From DATBGS01 sp036557885 (GTDB lineage: Bacteria > Chloroflexota > Ktedonobacteria > Ktedonobacterales > DATBGS01), in the NCBI GenBank assembly GCA_036557885.1, contig DATBGS010000003.1:1-64000 (forward strand): a stretch of 64,000 nt of DNA. Direction: 5' to 3'. Of this stretch, positions 1 through 9,143 are shown one piece after another. Position 1 is the first letter of the stretch. Each line of letters begins with the position of its first letter. Position numbers and translations under genes: made by a program. The notes beneath the pieces are model-generated. The model did no database searches. It worked only from the letters and a program-made list of their open reading frames with translations, and was not told the origin of the DNA.

Positions 1-1
1 C

Positions 2-487
2 GTGGCGCTGGCGGCGCAACTGCGCTCGCTCTTTGGACAGATTCTGGTGCATTTCGGCAAGTTTGAGGAGGCGGAAACCAACCTCAAGCAGAGCCTCTCT
101 GTGGCTGAGCACACCGGGGACACGGTGACGCAAGGGCTGACGCTGGCGAATTATGCCGATCTGTATCTGGCGGAGGGCAAGCAGGAGGAAGCGCTCAAAG
201 CGGTGCGCGAGGGGTTGAAGGTGGTGGCAAAGACCGGAGACAAGCGCACAGAAGGGCAACTGCATCTGACGCGCGCCTCGGTGCAGGAGGCGAGGAAGGA
301 TGCCGGGGCTGCCGAGGGCGACTTCAAGCAGGCGCTGACGATCTTCCAGCAGACGGAGGATGCGGACCTGATTGGACGGGCGCACGAGAAGTATGGCAAG
401 TTCTTAGCCGATCAGGGGCGGTTCCAGGAAGCCTACGAGCAGATGCACCAGGCACGCTCGGCTCATCTGCGCCGCAACCAGAACTAG
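2..487 (+). CDS. TPR-repeat protein, C-terminal part (5' end outside window)
   Basis: The reading frame is open from the window edge, so the true start lies upstream; the GTG at base 2 need not be the start. The 161 visible residues are helical tetratricopeptide repeats, with units carrying the usual small and aromatic positions, such as LANYADLYLAEGKQEEALKA and HEKYGKFLADQGRFQEAYEQ. TPR units are protein-interaction scaffolds; this piece resembles the C-terminal sensor half of large HTH/ATPase/TPR regulators or of TPR-kinase proteins. Nothing visible tells which. It is followed by a strong terminator at 545-592. Confidence 0.75.
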   Translation: MALAAQLRSLFGQILVHFGKFEEAETNLKQSLSVAEHTGDTVTQGLTLANYADLYLAEGKQEEALKAVREGLKVVAKTGDKRTEGQLHLTRASVQEARKDAGAAEGDFKQALTIFQQTEDADLIGRAHEKYGKFLADQGRFQEAYEQMHQARSAHLRRNQN

Positions 488-544
488 CTCCTCACCGGAC
501 AAACTTGGGGCCACCATGCTGCTCTACCTCGCAAGCGTATAGGA

Positions 545-592
545 CAGCGGCGCAAGGAGAAATACTCTGCCTTTGCGCCGCTGCTTTATTTT
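545..592 (+). terminator. Rho-independent terminator after the TPR gene
   Basis: An 11-bp perfect stem (CAGCGGCGCAA at 545-555 with TTGCGCCGCTG at 573-583) is followed by CTTTATTTT, the classic stem plus T-run on the plus strand. Confidence 0.85.
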
Positions 593-922
593 GCTCCGGC
601 CTCTTTCCTGGCGTCCTCAGCGCCTCGTTCCCTGTCTTTGTCTCCCGCTTTGCTCGCAGAGATTCGGGTCAGGGAGAGGCACCCCTCTCCCTATAACCAG
701 CCTGACGATGTTGATTTCTCTGGAATATGCTACAATTCTCAAGGGACGCTGCTTCTCGCTGAGCACCGCCAGAAATGCACCTTTTTGGCAGGGTGAAACG
801 TATACTCTATGGAGGCAGAACGCTGCCCCGCCGCGCGACATTTTGCGCGTTTGCTAAGCAAGTGACACGTGTACAATCGCTGACGAAAAGCCTGCCGCCT
901 GCTTAGATGGGAGCATGAAACA
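593..922. other. Intergenic region before htpX, no gene seen
   Basis: Short frames here have no ribosome site and no recognisable product. Several -10-like hexamers occur (TACAAT at 731-736, TATACT near 800, TACAAT near 870) but none has a convincing -35 at 16-18 bp, so the htpX promoter cannot be fixed. Confidence 0.5.
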
Positions 923-1849
923 ATGGCAAAACGACCAACCTGGTATAAACCTGATCTCCAACTTTCTGCGCGTATGCTTCTGACGATGTTCCTGCTGGGC
1001 GCAGTCTATACCATATTTCTCTTTATACTCTTCCGCCTGGGCGTCTCAGCGATCTTGCTGCTGGTGATTGCTGCGGTGATCCTGTGTGTACAACTCTTCT
1101 TCTCGGATAAGATCGCGCTCTATTCGATGGGCGCGCGCGAGATAGATGAGTCTGAACAGCCCCAACTGCACGCGCTGATTACGCGGCTGGCGGCGCAGGC
1201 CAACCTGCCCAAGCCCAAGGTGGCGATTGTAGATACTAGTCTGCCCAATGCTTTTGCCACCGGGCGCAGCAAGAACCACGCGGTGGTGGCGGTGACGACG
1301 GGCTTGCTGAATCGGCTGAGCACGCCGGAGCTTGAGGCGGTGCTGGCCCACGAACTGACCCATATTATTAACCGCGATATGACCGTGATGACCATCGCCA
1401 TGTTCCTTTCGATGGTGGCCTCGCTGCTGGTGAATATGCTGATGTGGGCCGGGCTGTATGGCGGCTTTGGCGGGCGGCGCAGCCGCGATAATGAGGGCGG
1501 CAGCATTATTCTGCTGGTCTGGCTGGTTTCGCTGCTGGTGTATGCCATCAGTTTTGTGCTGATTCGGGCGCTTTCGCGCTATCGGGAGTACGCGGCAGAT
1601 CGTGGCTCGGCGCTGATTACGGGCGCGCCGGAAAACCTGGCTTCCGCGCTGATGCGTATCGAAGGCACGATTCAGAGCGGGCGCATTCCTGACCGCGACC
1701 TGCGCCAGGCCCAGGGTGTCAGCCCAATGATGATTATGCCCGCGCTGAAGGGCGAGAATGGGCTGGAAATCTTCTCGACGCATCCCTCGCTGGAACACCG
1801 CATCGAGCGCCTTCAGAACATGCAGCGCCAGATGGAGCGGGCGCGCTAG
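923..1849 (+). CDS. htpX: Zinc metalloprotease HtpX (M48 family)
   Basis: A membrane-bound endopeptidase that degrades damaged membrane proteins. Two N-terminal membrane segments (about residues 16-38 and 42-62) are followed by the M48 active site HELTH at 143-147 (zinc ligands H143 and H147, catalytic E144). The third ligand is E222 in the REYAADRGSA motif, after two further membrane segments at about 150-175 and 195-215. Length, 308 residues, is normal for the family. The ATG at 923 is preceded by GGGAG. It stands alone, followed by an unrelated small gene. Confidence 0.95.
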   Translation: MAKRPTWYKPDLQLSARMLLTMFLLGAVYTIFLFILFRLGVSAILLLVIAAVILCVQLFFSDKIALYSMGAREIDESEQPQLHALITRLAAQANLPKPKVAIVDTSLPNAFATGRSKNHAVVAVTTGLLNRLSTPELEAVLAHELTHIINRDMTVMTIAMFLSMVASLLVNMLMWAGLYGGFGGRRSRDNEGGSIILLVWLVSLLVYAISFVLIRALSRYREYAADRGSALITGAPENLASALMRIEGTIQSGRIPDRDLRQAQGVSPMMIMPALKGENGLEIFSTHPSLEHRIERLQNMQRQMERAR

Positions 1850-1915
1850 CAGCACTGTTTGGAGCGCCGGTAGAGCTAGACCGGCGCTCTCGGCTTTTCT
1901 TAGAAGGGGACTTGC

Positions 1916-2494
1916 ATGGGACTCTTTGATACGCTGTTTGGCCGCCAGAAGCCGGTAAATATGAGCGCGGAGCGGCTGTTCGCGCTGTCTACGGCGGAAC
2001 TGACCCTGCGTACCAGCATGGAACTGACTCCGGCGGGTGAGGCGGGCATTGTCTTCCAGGGGGTGGCCTCGGCGCCCTTTAAAGAGATGCAGCGCGAACT
2101 CAACGAACTCATGCAGTTTGCCAGCCAGAACAACCCGACGCGGGCGCGTGCCTGGGAGGATGACCTGGGCGGCAAGTGGTTTCTGCTGGAGGGCCAGGAC
2201 TTTCAAGGGCTGGTGACGATGGCGCATATGGTCAGCCAGAATCTGGTGGAGCATGGCTTTGGGGACCGGCTGCTGGCGGCGGTGTTTCGCTTTAACGATG
2301 AGCGCAGCCGCCCGGTGTATTGGACGTATAACTATAAGCGCAGTTCGTTTTACCCCTTTGTGCCGCGCCCAGACAGCCACAGCCACCACCGCGATAACGC
2401 CGAAGAACTGCATCTGAGCACCGCGATGGAGCAGGAACTGCCGATGGAAAAAGAACTGGAGCGCTGGTACGCGCTGTGGGACTTGCCGTTCTAA
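1916..2494 (+). CDS. Conserved hypothetical protein, 192 aa
   Basis: A soluble mixed alpha/beta protein with no signal peptide, membrane segment or motif that I recognise. The start at 1916 has an AGAAGGGGA ribosome site. The C-terminus is acidic and glutamate-rich. Residues around 110-150 (GFGDRLLAAVFRF, YWTYNYKRSSFYPFVP) look like a small beta-sheet core. The gene sits 66 bp after htpX on the same strand and may be co-transcribed, but no function follows from that. Codon use matches its neighbours. Confidence 0.75.
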   Translation: MGLFDTLFGRQKPVNMSAERLFALSTAELTLRTSMELTPAGEAGIVFQGVASAPFKEMQRELNELMQFASQNNPTRARAWEDDLGGKWFLLEGQDFQGLVTMAHMVSQNLVEHGFGDRLLAAVFRFNDERSRPVYWTYNYKRSSFYPFVPRPDSHSHHRDNAEELHLSTAMEQELPMEKELERWYALWDLPF

Positions 2495-2554
2495 GGTGTA
2501 TTGTCCCAGCGCAAAAGGTGATGGCGCTGTAATTTCTCCCAGAGGATACCTCCA

Positions 2555-3010
2555 ATGGCTCATCTTGCCTCAGAAGCCGCGCCAACGCATGCTCCCGTAG
2601 ACACCCTGACGCGCTATCGCCCCTGGTTTTATGCTGCCGCGCTGTATAATCTGCTCTGGGGCAGCCTGACGATCCTCTTTCCTCAACTGTTCTTTCAACT
2701 GATCGGTGCGCCTGTGCCCAGTTTGCTCCCGCTCTGGCAGTGCATTGGCATGTTTGTGCTGGTCTACGCGCCTGCCTACTTTTGGGCCGGGCGCCACCCG
2801 GAGCGCCACGCGCATCTAATCACCATTGGGCTGCTGGGCAAGGTGCTGGGGCCAATTGGCTTTGTCTGGGCTGTTGCCAACGGCCAGCTTCCGCTGGCGT
2901 TTGGGCTGGTGAACCTGACCAACGATGTCCTCTGGTGGCCGTCATTTGCGCTGTATCTGCGCGCCGCTGTGCGCCGGACAGGTGGGTTGCGCGCCTTTTT
3001 GGAGGGATAG
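2555..3010 (+). CDS. Small integral membrane protein, four predicted helices
   Basis: 151 residues. After a short hydrophilic N-terminus there are four hydrophobic stretches at about 27-50, 58-78, 90-110 and 115-135. The second and third are separated by the charged loop GRHPERHAH. Family unknown to me; a similar four-helix layout occurs in DoxX-like and other small membrane families, but no diagnostic residue is present. The start follows AGAGGATACCTCC. The gene ends at a perfect hairpin shared with the convergent pspAA gene. Confidence 0.75.
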   Translation: MAHLASEAAPTHAPVDTLTRYRPWFYAAALYNLLWGSLTILFPQLFFQLIGAPVPSLLPLWQCIGMFVLVYAPAYFWAGRHPERHAHLITIGLLGKVLGPIGFVWAVANGQLPLAFGLVNLTNDVLWWPSFALYLRAAVRRTGGLRAFLEG

Positions 3011-3053
3011 CAACAGGGGGCGGCGCCTGAACATCAGACGCCGCCCCCTGTTG
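3011..3053. terminator. Bidirectional hairpin terminator
   Basis: A perfect 15-bp inverted repeat (CAACAGGGGGCGGCG at 3011-3025 with its complement at 3039-3053) and a 13-nt loop lie exactly between two convergent genes. Confidence 0.85.
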
Positions 3054-3060
3054 TTGCAGG

Positions 3061-3330
3061 CTAGATGCCATTATCCTCGAAGTATTTGCGGGCTTCGGCC
3101 ATGCTCATATCGGGCGGGGGCACGACCAACTGCGAGACGACCAGTTCTTCGTCGGGGACGACCTGGCCGCGCTCGCGGATAAACGTGGTGAGTTGCTCCA
3201 GCAGGTCGCTAAACTGAAGCGCGTCCTCTTTGGCGGCGGCATCTTCCAGGGCATGATCGAGCCTGGTAATGGTCTGCATATGGGCATCATCGAGCCGATA
3301 CTGGTTGTCGGTCATAATGCGTACAATCAT
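3061..3330 (-). CDS. pspAA: PspA-associated protein PspAA
   Basis: An 89-residue protein matching the PspAA domain: N-terminal MIVRIM, a helical middle (LDHALEDAAAKEDALQFSDL) and the conserved tail with PDEELV and LVVPPPDMSMAEARKYFED. PspAA proteins accompany PspA homologues in Actinobacteria and Chloroflexota and are thought to modulate PspA activity at the membrane. It begins 18 bp after pspA on the same strand, so the two form a short operon. The assignment comes from sequence pattern plus neighbour. Confidence 0.85.
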   Translation of the reverse strand: MIVRIMTDNQYRLDDAHMQTITRLDHALEDAAAKEDALQFSDLLEQLTTFIRERGQVVPDEELVVSQLVVPPPDMSMAEARKYFEDNGI

Positions 3331-3348
3331 GTTGCTGCCCTCCCCAAT

Positions 3349-4110
3349 TTAGCGTCCACCAGGAGGAAGCTGCCCTTGCTGCCCCGGCTGCTGGTTGCCA
3401 GGTCCGATCTGCAACTGCTGTTTCATGGCGGCAAGCTGCGCATCTACCGATGATTGATTGGAGATTTTGGCAAGCTCGCGGTCAACGTAGTCACCGCCTG
3501 GGCCAATCTGCCCAACTTCCTCGAAGGTGCCCTGCTCAATCAACTGGTCCATCGCGTTGGCGCGTGCCTGCATTGACAGCACTTTGTCTTGCGCCCGCTG
3601 CACGGCCATATTGACATCGGCCATTTCTTCAGAAACGCCAGTGGCGGCCTCCTGAATCCTGACCTGCGCCTGGGCCGCGCCATATTGAGCCTTGACCATC
3701 TCTTTCTGGGTGCGGAAGGCTTCCACCCTGGACCGCAGACGCTGCTCCAGTTGCACAAATTTGTCTTGCTGGGCCTTCATCTGCTCGATCTGCTGCTGGT
3801 AGCCGGTGATCTGGGCCTGCAACATCTGGCGCTTTTCCAGCGCCATGCGTGCCAGGTCTTCGCGGTTGGCTGCCAATGCCTGCCGAGCCTGGTCCTCCAG
3901 GCGCGACAGTTCGGTCTGGACGCGCGCCTCTTCCAGTTCCATGCGCTTCTGGCTGGTCACAACATCGGCAATTGATTTGCGCAGTTGTTGCAACTGCTCC
4001 AATTGCTTCTGGTAAGAATAATCGAGCGTCTGGCCGGGGTCTTCAGCCCGGTCTAGGGCGGAGCTAAAGACCGACTTGATATAGGTGGTAAACCGGGAGA
4101 TCAGCCCCAT
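3349..4110 (-). CDS. pspA: Phage shock protein A (PspA/IM30 family)
   Basis: A peripheral membrane ESCRT-III-like protein that binds stressed inner membrane. The sequence begins MGLISRFTTYIKSVFSSALD, with the amphipathic N-terminal helix, then EDPGQTLDYSY, typical of the family. A long glutamine- and glutamate-rich coiled coil covers residues 25-190, followed by a flexible glycine/glutamine-rich tail. I chose the ATG at 4110 rather than the one 30 bp upstream because AGGAGG stands 8 nt before it and because the family starts there. First gene of the pspA-pspAA pair. Confidence 0.93.
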   Translation of the reverse strand: MGLISRFTTYIKSVFSSALDRAEDPGQTLDYSYQKQLEQLQQLRKSIADVVTSQKRMELEEARVQTELSRLEDQARQALAANREDLARMALEKRQMLQAQITGYQQQIEQMKAQQDKFVQLEQRLRSRVEAFRTQKEMVKAQYGAAQAQVRIQEAATGVSEEMADVNMAVQRAQDKVLSMQARANAMDQLIEQGTFEEVGQIGPGGDYVDRELAKISNQSSVDAQLAAMKQQLQIGPGNQQPGQQGQLPPGGR

Positions 4111-4234
4111 AACAGTATCCTCCTGCCTCTGATGGCCCACTCACCAGGAGCGCCAGCAGCAAACCTTCGACAATCGGCCAGTGGCTTGCGCCTGGCCCTC
4201 TCTTATGGATGATACAGCACCAACAGGGCCAGCG

Positions 4235-6592
4235 TCAATGGGCAGCCCCACCGCTGCCAGATTGCTGCAAGCCGCTCTCCGCCTGCGCAGCAATAACGGC
4301 CTCTTTCAGAGAAAGCGCGTCGCCTGCTGCCCATACGCTGGCGAAAGCCTCTTCTCCCAGTGCCTCGCGTACCCTTGCCAGGAGTTGCTCATAGTGCTCT
4401 TGCTCGGCTGGTGGGCGGAGCGCGCGCGTACTTGCGCGTAATGCGTCCGCGATGCCACAAAGCCGGGCGGCGCGCTCAAACTGGCGTAAGTCGCAGAGGG
4501 TGGCCGCCATGCCCTCCAGACACCAGGCAATCCAGACGTTGTTGCCCATCGTCTGGTGCAGCGCCAGCCCTTCGCGGTAGAGGACAAGCGCGCGCTGGTG
4601 ATCGCCTTGTTCGCGGGCAATGTGGCCCAGGCTGACCAGGGAATTGGCAATGCCCCAGGTCAGTCCTATCTTGCGCGCGTGTGCCAGTATCTCCTCAAAA
4701 TGGACACGGGCGCGTTCAAGCTGGCCTGTGGCACGCTCAATATGGCCCAGGCTGGAGAGGATGCGTGTCGTGCCGCCGCTATCACCCGCGTCTCGGCAGT
4801 ACGCGAGGCCCTCTTCATACAACGCGCTTGCCTCGGCAAGGTTGCCGCGCGCCTCGGCAACTGCCGCAAGCATAGCGAGCGCGTTGCCCATACCGCTCTG
4901 GTCGTCTGCTTGCTTTGCCAGGGCCAGTCCTTCTCTGGAGAGCGTTTCCACTCGATCATAGCTGCCCTGGTCCAGCGCTATTCTGCAAGCTCCATAGAGT
5001 GCCTGGACGCGCGCCGCCCCAGGCGCGGCCCGTTCGCCAGCACAGGCATCCAGTGCCAGAAACTCATCAAGCCACTGCTGTGCTTCGCTGAGCATGCCCC
5101 GAAAATACCAGACGCGCCCGCAGGCGCTGGCGAGCCGCAATCCCTGGGCGCTCTCGCCATGCTCCCGCGCCCATTCCAGCGCGGCACGCACATTGGCAAA
5201 TTCCTTGGCAAGCAGGGTATCACGGGCATCCTGGTTCGCTCTGATGTGCGCGGCTTCTTCTGCCAGGCTGGTGTAGTATTCCAGGTGTCGCCTGCGCAGC
5301 GTCTCGGCCTCGCTGCTTTCTTCCAGGCGCTCCAGCGCGTACTCGCGGATGATCTCTAGCAAGGTGAAGCGCGGCTTGCCTGCTGCCATCTCCGAACTGA
5401 TCAGGCTGTGATCAACCAGGGCCGTTAGCTCCTCCAGCACGATAGTTTCCCATGTCGCAGGAGGGGCGCCTCCTTCTGCTTCGTGGCAGATGGCTGCTGC
5501 TGCCTCCAGTGTGCTGCCGCCGGAAAAGACGGCCAGGCGCCTGAAGATCTGCTGCTCGGCTGGGTTGAGCAATGCGTAGCTCCAGGCAACGGCGTCGCGC
5601 ATGGTGCGCTGGCGCTCTGGCAAATCGAGCGGGCCACCCGTCAGGAGCGGCAGGCGACTCTTCAAGCGCTCCAGCAGCGCCTGTGGCGGCAGCACTTTGA
5701 CGCGGGCGGCAGCCAGCTCGATAGCGAGCGGCAGGCCGTCCAGGTGTCGGCAAATGGCGCCTGCTGCCTGGATGTTCTCGACGGTGAGGTCCAGGTCTGG
5801 TTGGACCGCCTGTGCCCGTTGCAGGAAGAGGGTCACTGCTGCTTCTTGCCCCAGGGGAACAAGCGGGAGCTCCTGCTCACCGCGCAGATGCAGTGCGGCC
5901 CGGCTCGTGACCAGCACCTTGAGCCGGGGGCAGGCGCCAAGCAGTTCAGCAACGAGTGGTGCCGCTTGCGCCACTTGCTCAAAGTTATCCAGCAGGAGCA
6001 GGCGCTGCTGCTCGCGCAAGGCGGTTTTCAGCAGATCAGGTGGAGCCTGTCCTGCGGCCTCACGCAGCCCCAGTGCCTGTGCAATGGACGGCGCGATCAG
6101 TGCGGGATCGCGGATGGCAGCTAACTCCACCAGCCAGACGCCATCATCGAAACGCTCAAGCAGATCATCAGCCACTTGCAAGCCCAGCCGCGTTTTGCCG
6201 ACTCCGCTGGGGCCGGTGAGCGTGAGCAGACGCACCTCTTTGCGTTCGAGCAGCCGTGTTGCTCGCGTCACGTCTGATTCGCGCCCAACCAGCAGGGTGA
6301 GCGGAACGGGCAAATTATGCGGAGGGCGTATCTCGGCCTCCAGGTTGCCAGTGGAAGCACCTTCTGGGTGAGTCAACGCGGCGAGCAGGGCGCGTTTGCG
6401 CGGAGGGAGCCGCAGCGCCTGGGCGAGCAGATCAAGCGTTTCCTGGCGCGGTGTGCGGTTGACGCCGCGCTCCAGGTCGCTGATGGCCCGCGCGCTCAGT
6501 CCAGCACGCTCTGCCAATGCCTCCTGGGTCAGACCGGCGGCCAGCCGGTACTCCTTGAGCAAAGCCCCAAAAGAAGGTTCAGCGGCGCTCAT
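4235..6592 (-). CDS. XRE-HTH / NB-ARC ATPase / TPR transcriptional regulator
   Basis: 785 residues. An XRE helix-turn-helix lies at about 7-62 (LTQEALAERAGLSARAISDL, then ERGVNRTPRQETLDLLAQAL). A linker leads to a STAND-type NTPase with P-loop GPSGVGKT at 127-134 and a Walker B-like LLLLDNFEQV near 205-214. Residues about 430-740 are TPR repeats. Such proteins are signal-responsive regulators in which ATP binding and TPR ligand sensing control DNA binding; the signal here is unknown. The start at 6592 follows AGAGGAA. The HTH is closely similar to those of the two SBP-fusion proteins at 57004 and 60232. Confidence 0.9.
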   Translation of the reverse strand: MSAAEPSFGALLKEYRLAAGLTQEALAERAGLSARAISDLERGVNRTPRQETLDLLAQALRLPPRKRALLAALTHPEGASTGNLEAEIRPPHNLPVPLTLLVGRESDVTRATRLLERKEVRLLTLTGPSGVGKTRLGLQVADDLLERFDDGVWLVELAAIRDPALIAPSIAQALGLREAAGQAPPDLLKTALREQQRLLLLDNFEQVAQAAPLVAELLGACPRLKVLVTSRAALHLRGEQELPLVPLGQEAAVTLFLQRAQAVQPDLDLTVENIQAAGAICRHLDGLPLAIELAAARVKVLPPQALLERLKSRLPLLTGGPLDLPERQRTMRDAVAWSYALLNPAEQQIFRRLAVFSGGSTLEAAAAICHEAEGGAPPATWETIVLEELTALVDHSLISSEMAAGKPRFTLLEIIREYALERLEESSEAETLRRRHLEYYTSLAEEAAHIRANQDARDTLLAKEFANVRAALEWAREHGESAQGLRLASACGRVWYFRGMLSEAQQWLDEFLALDACAGERAAPGAARVQALYGACRIALDQGSYDRVETLSREGLALAKQADDQSGMGNALAMLAAVAEARGNLAEASALYEEGLAYCRDAGDSGGTTRILSSLGHIERATGQLERARVHFEEILAHARKIGLTWGIANSLVSLGHIAREQGDHQRALVLYREGLALHQTMGNNVWIAWCLEGMAATLCDLRQFERAARLCGIADALRASTRALRPPAEQEHYEQLLARVREALGEEAFASVWAAGDALSLKEAVIAAQAESGLQQSGSGGAAH

Positions 6593-6777
6593 GAAAGGGT
6601 TCCTCTCGCTTTTGTCAATGCCAGATACCCTTATCATAGCATATGACTATCAACCAGGCAGTTGTGTGATGCGTCAAAGATGTGGGTAATGATGTGCCTT
6701 TTCTTCCTGTTCATTGAGCTATTTTTGCTGCACACTGGGAGGGAAGGCAGAAACAACGTTCAATGAAAGGAGGACAT

Positions 6778-7251
6778 ATGGCTGCCAACATTCAGGATCG
6801 GGTACAGGTGCGCATCCATCCACCGCTGCTGTTTGCAGCGCCGCTCGTCCTTGGGGTGCTGCTGGGGCTGCTCTTTCCGGTGGAGCTTCTCCCAGTGGGG
6901 ACAGCGCTGATTGTGGGTGGAGGCATCGCTGGGTTGGGGTTTCTCGGCATTGGCATGCCCGCTTTTTTGGCGATGCGGCGGGCCAGAACGACCTTGAATC
7001 CCAATAAATCCTCGACAAGACTTGTCGCGGGCGCATCGTTTCGCTTTACGCGCAATCCGCTGTATCTGGGGATGGCGCTTGGCTATATCGGGCTGGCGCT
7101 GATGGCAAACGCGCTCTGGTCGCTATTGCTGCTTCCAGTGGTGCTGGTGCTGATGCATTTCCTGGTCATTCTCCCCGAAGAACGCAACCTGGAGCAGCAG
7201 TTTGGCGAGGAGTATCGGGCGTATAAAGCGAGAGTTCGGCGCTGGCTGTAA
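6778..7251 (+). CDS. Isoprenylcysteine-type (ICMT/PEMT-like) membrane methyltransferase
   Basis: A 157-residue integral membrane protein. The conserved C-terminal region has RFTRNPLYLGMAL followed by the PEERNLEQQFGEEYRAYKARVRRW pattern in pieces: an N-P pair for the membrane helix, then the SAM-binding E-E-x2-L and Y-x2-Y-x3-V-R-R-W signature of the ICMT/NnrU-like superfamily. Four hydrophobic stretches are visible. Substrate unknown. ATG at 6778 is chosen because AAAGGAGG (6766-6773) precedes it; an upstream in-frame ATG overlaps that ribosome site. A SnoaL-like gene follows after 25 bp. Confidence 0.82.
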   Translation: MAANIQDRVQVRIHPPLLFAAPLVLGVLLGLLFPVELLPVGTALIVGGGIAGLGFLGIGMPAFLAMRRARTTLNPNKSSTRLVAGASFRFTRNPLYLGMALGYIGLALMANALWSLLLLPVVLVLMHFLVILPEERNLEQQFGEEYRAYKARVRRWL

Positions 7252-7276
7252 GGCGCCACAAGAAAGGAACACAAGC

Positions 7277-7705
7277 ATGTCTAACGAAGTGAACAAAGCG
7301 ATTGTTCGCCGTATCTGGGAGGAAGTCTTTAATCGCCGCAATCTGGCACTGGCTGATGAGCTGCTGACCCCGGATAGTATCAACCACGAAACCCCGCCAG
7401 GGGTCACGGCTGAGGGGCCAGAAAGCCTGAAGCAGATTGTGACGATGCTGAAGGCCGCCTTCCCCGATTTTCGTATGACGGTTGAGGATATGATTGCTGA
7501 GGGGGATCAAGTGGTGTCGCGTACCACACTCAGCGGCACGCATCAGGGCACCTTTATGGGCATTCCGCCCACTGGCAAGCGATTCAGACAGCAGCAAATC
7601 CATGTGGTGCGTGTGAGCGATGGGAAGGCGGCAGAGCATTGGGCTGTGCGGGATGATGTGGGGATGATGCAGCAGTTAGGTGTGATGCCTGCACAGGGCC
7701 ACTAG
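7277..7705 (+). CDS. SnoaL-like ester cyclase family protein
   Basis: 142 residues with the SnoaL/NTF2-fold pattern: an N-terminal helix (NKAIVRRIWEEVFNRRNLAL), then DELLTPDSINHE, a core FPDFRMTVEDMIAEGDQVV and SGTHQGTFMGIPPTGKRF, which are the standard landmarks of the ester-cyclase family. Such proteins range from true polyketide cyclases to uncharacterised small-molecule isomerases, so substrate cannot be given. The ATG at 7277 follows AAAGGAAC. It probably shares a transcript with the methyltransferase and ends at a strong hairpin. Confidence 0.85.
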   Translation: MSNEVNKAIVRRIWEEVFNRRNLALADELLTPDSINHETPPGVTAEGPESLKQIVTMLKAAFPDFRMTVEDMIAEGDQVVSRTTLSGTHQGTFMGIPPTGKRFRQQQIHVVRVSDGKAAEHWAVRDDVGMMQQLGVMPAQGH

Positions 7706-7714
7706 GGGAAAGAG

Positions 7715-7752
7715 GCATGGGGGCGTGGCAGGATTTCGCCACGCCCCCATGC
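7715..7752. terminator. Bidirectional hairpin terminator
   Basis: A perfect 15-bp stem (GCATGGGGGCGTGGC at 7715-7729 with its complement at 7738-7752) and an 8-nt loop lie between convergent genes. Confidence 0.85.
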
Positions 7753-7762
7753 TCGCATACAG

Positions 7763-9121
7763 CTAGCTCCTGATGAGCTTCAATACTTCGTCGCGCTTCT
7801 GCTCCATCAACGTTTTGTTGTCGGCTTCCAGATTCAGCCGGATGAGCGGCTCGGTGTTGGAGGCGCGCAGGTTAAACCACCAGTCTTTGAACTGGATGGT
7901 GATGCCATCCAGGTGATCAATGGTGGCGCCCTGTGTGCTGTACTGCTCCTCAATCTGCTTGAGCTTGCCAGGGATGTCCTTGACTTCGCTGTTGATTTCG
8001 CCGCTGCGGAAGCGCGTATCTATAGGCTTGAGCAGTTGAGAGAGTGACTGGCCTTCTTCGCAGATGAGTTCCAGGCAGATCAGGAAGGCGATCAGGCCGG
8101 AGTCGGCGTACCAGTTGTCGCGGAAGTAGAAGTGGCCGGAATGCTCGCCGCCAAAGATGGCATTTTCGTCGCGCATTTGCGTTTTGATGAAGGAGTGGCC
8201 CACGCGCGTGCGCACGGCGCGCCCGCCCGCGCGCTCAATTGTTTCCGGTGTGCTGCGCGAGCAGATCAGGTTATAGAGGATGGTTGAGCCAGGGTGTTTC
8301 TTCAGCAGGCTTTTGGCGACCAGTGCCGTCACCATGTCGCCGCCAATCAGCCCGGCGTGCTCATCCACCAGGAACATGCGGTCAGCATCGCCATCGAAGG
8401 CGGCGCCCAGGTTGGCCCCCTGCTCGCGCACGGTTTTTTGCAGGTCTACCATGTTTTCGGGTTCAATGGGGCTGGCCGGGTGGTGGGGGAAGGTGCCATC
8501 GAGGTCGAAATACTGGGGGATGAGGATGCAGGGCAGCTTTTTAAAGACGCGTGGGACGATCATGCCCGCCATGCCATTGCCCGCGTCAATGGCGACCTTG
8601 AGCGGCTTGATCTTGCGCACATCAATAAAGCTGAGGGCGTGCTCCACAAAATCATCGGTGACATCGCGGCGAATCTGGCGCCCCGGCGCGGCGGGGGCCG
8701 GAAATTCGCCCTTGAGCATTCTATCGCGTATCTCGAAGAGTCCGGTGGCGGAACTGAGCGCGATGGCATGCTCGCGGCAAGTCTTGATGCCGTTGTACTG
8801 CTTGGGATTGTGCGAAGCGGTGATCATCACCCCTGCTGAGTAGTTAAACTTGCCCACAGCAAAATAGAGTTCATCGGTGGTGGTCAGACCCAGGTTAATC
8901 GCATCGGCGCCCTGGTCGGTGATGCCGCGCATGAGCGCCTCGGCCAGCGCGGGCGAGGAGACGCGCATATCGCGCCCAACGGCAACTTGCGCCACTTTCA
9001 GGTGGAGCACCAGCGCGCGGCCATAGGCATAGGCGGCGTCTTCGTTGATTTCGGTGGGATAGATGCCCCGCACGTCGTAGGCTTTAAAGATGTCAGGGTT
9101 TATCCTGGTTGGTGTCGTCAT
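7763..9121 (-). CDS. manB: Phosphomannomutase/phosphoglucomutase
   Basis: 452 residues of the alpha-D-phosphohexomutase superfamily, which interconverts hexose 1- and 6-phosphates through a phosphoserine. The active-site loop is TASHNP (in GVMITASHNPKQYNG), the metal loop is DGDADR (in AAFDGDADRMFLVD), the sugar loop is GGEHSGH and the phosphate site is RASNTEPLIRLN. The four-domain order is complete. The ATG at 9121 follows AAGGAGGG. Downstream of deoB and the phosphofructokinase on the same strand, it fits a sugar-phosphate operon feeding nucleotide-sugar or glycogen metabolism. The manB/algC assignment over pgm is inferred from the AYDVRG start. Confidence 0.9.
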   Translation of the reverse strand: MTTPTRINPDIFKAYDVRGIYPTEINEDAAYAYGRALVLHLKVAQVAVGRDMRVSSPALAEALMRGITDQGADAINLGLTTTDELYFAVGKFNYSAGVMITASHNPKQYNGIKTCREHAIALSSATGLFEIRDRMLKGEFPAPAAPGRQIRRDVTDDFVEHALSFIDVRKIKPLKVAIDAGNGMAGMIVPRVFKKLPCILIPQYFDLDGTFPHHPASPIEPENMVDLQKTVREQGANLGAAFDGDADRMFLVDEHAGLIGGDMVTALVAKSLLKKHPGSTILYNLICSRSTPETIERAGGRAVRTRVGHSFIKTQMRDENAIFGGEHSGHFYFRDNWYADSGLIAFLICLELICEEGQSLSQLLKPIDTRFRSGEINSEVKDIPGKLKQIEEQYSTQGATIDHLDGITIQFKDWWFNLRASNTEPLIRLNLEADNKTLMEQKRDEVLKLIRS

Positions 9122-9143
9122 TCACAACCCTCCTTGTGATGGG

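Noticed and set aside
505..857. Short open frames in the gap before htpX
   Set aside because: They have no ribosome site and overlap a terminator.
1046..2563. A 505-codon open frame on the minus strand across htpX and its neighbour
   Set aside because: It is antisense to two well-supported genes, very rich in Arg, His and Gln, with no domain; an artefact of G+C-rich codon use.
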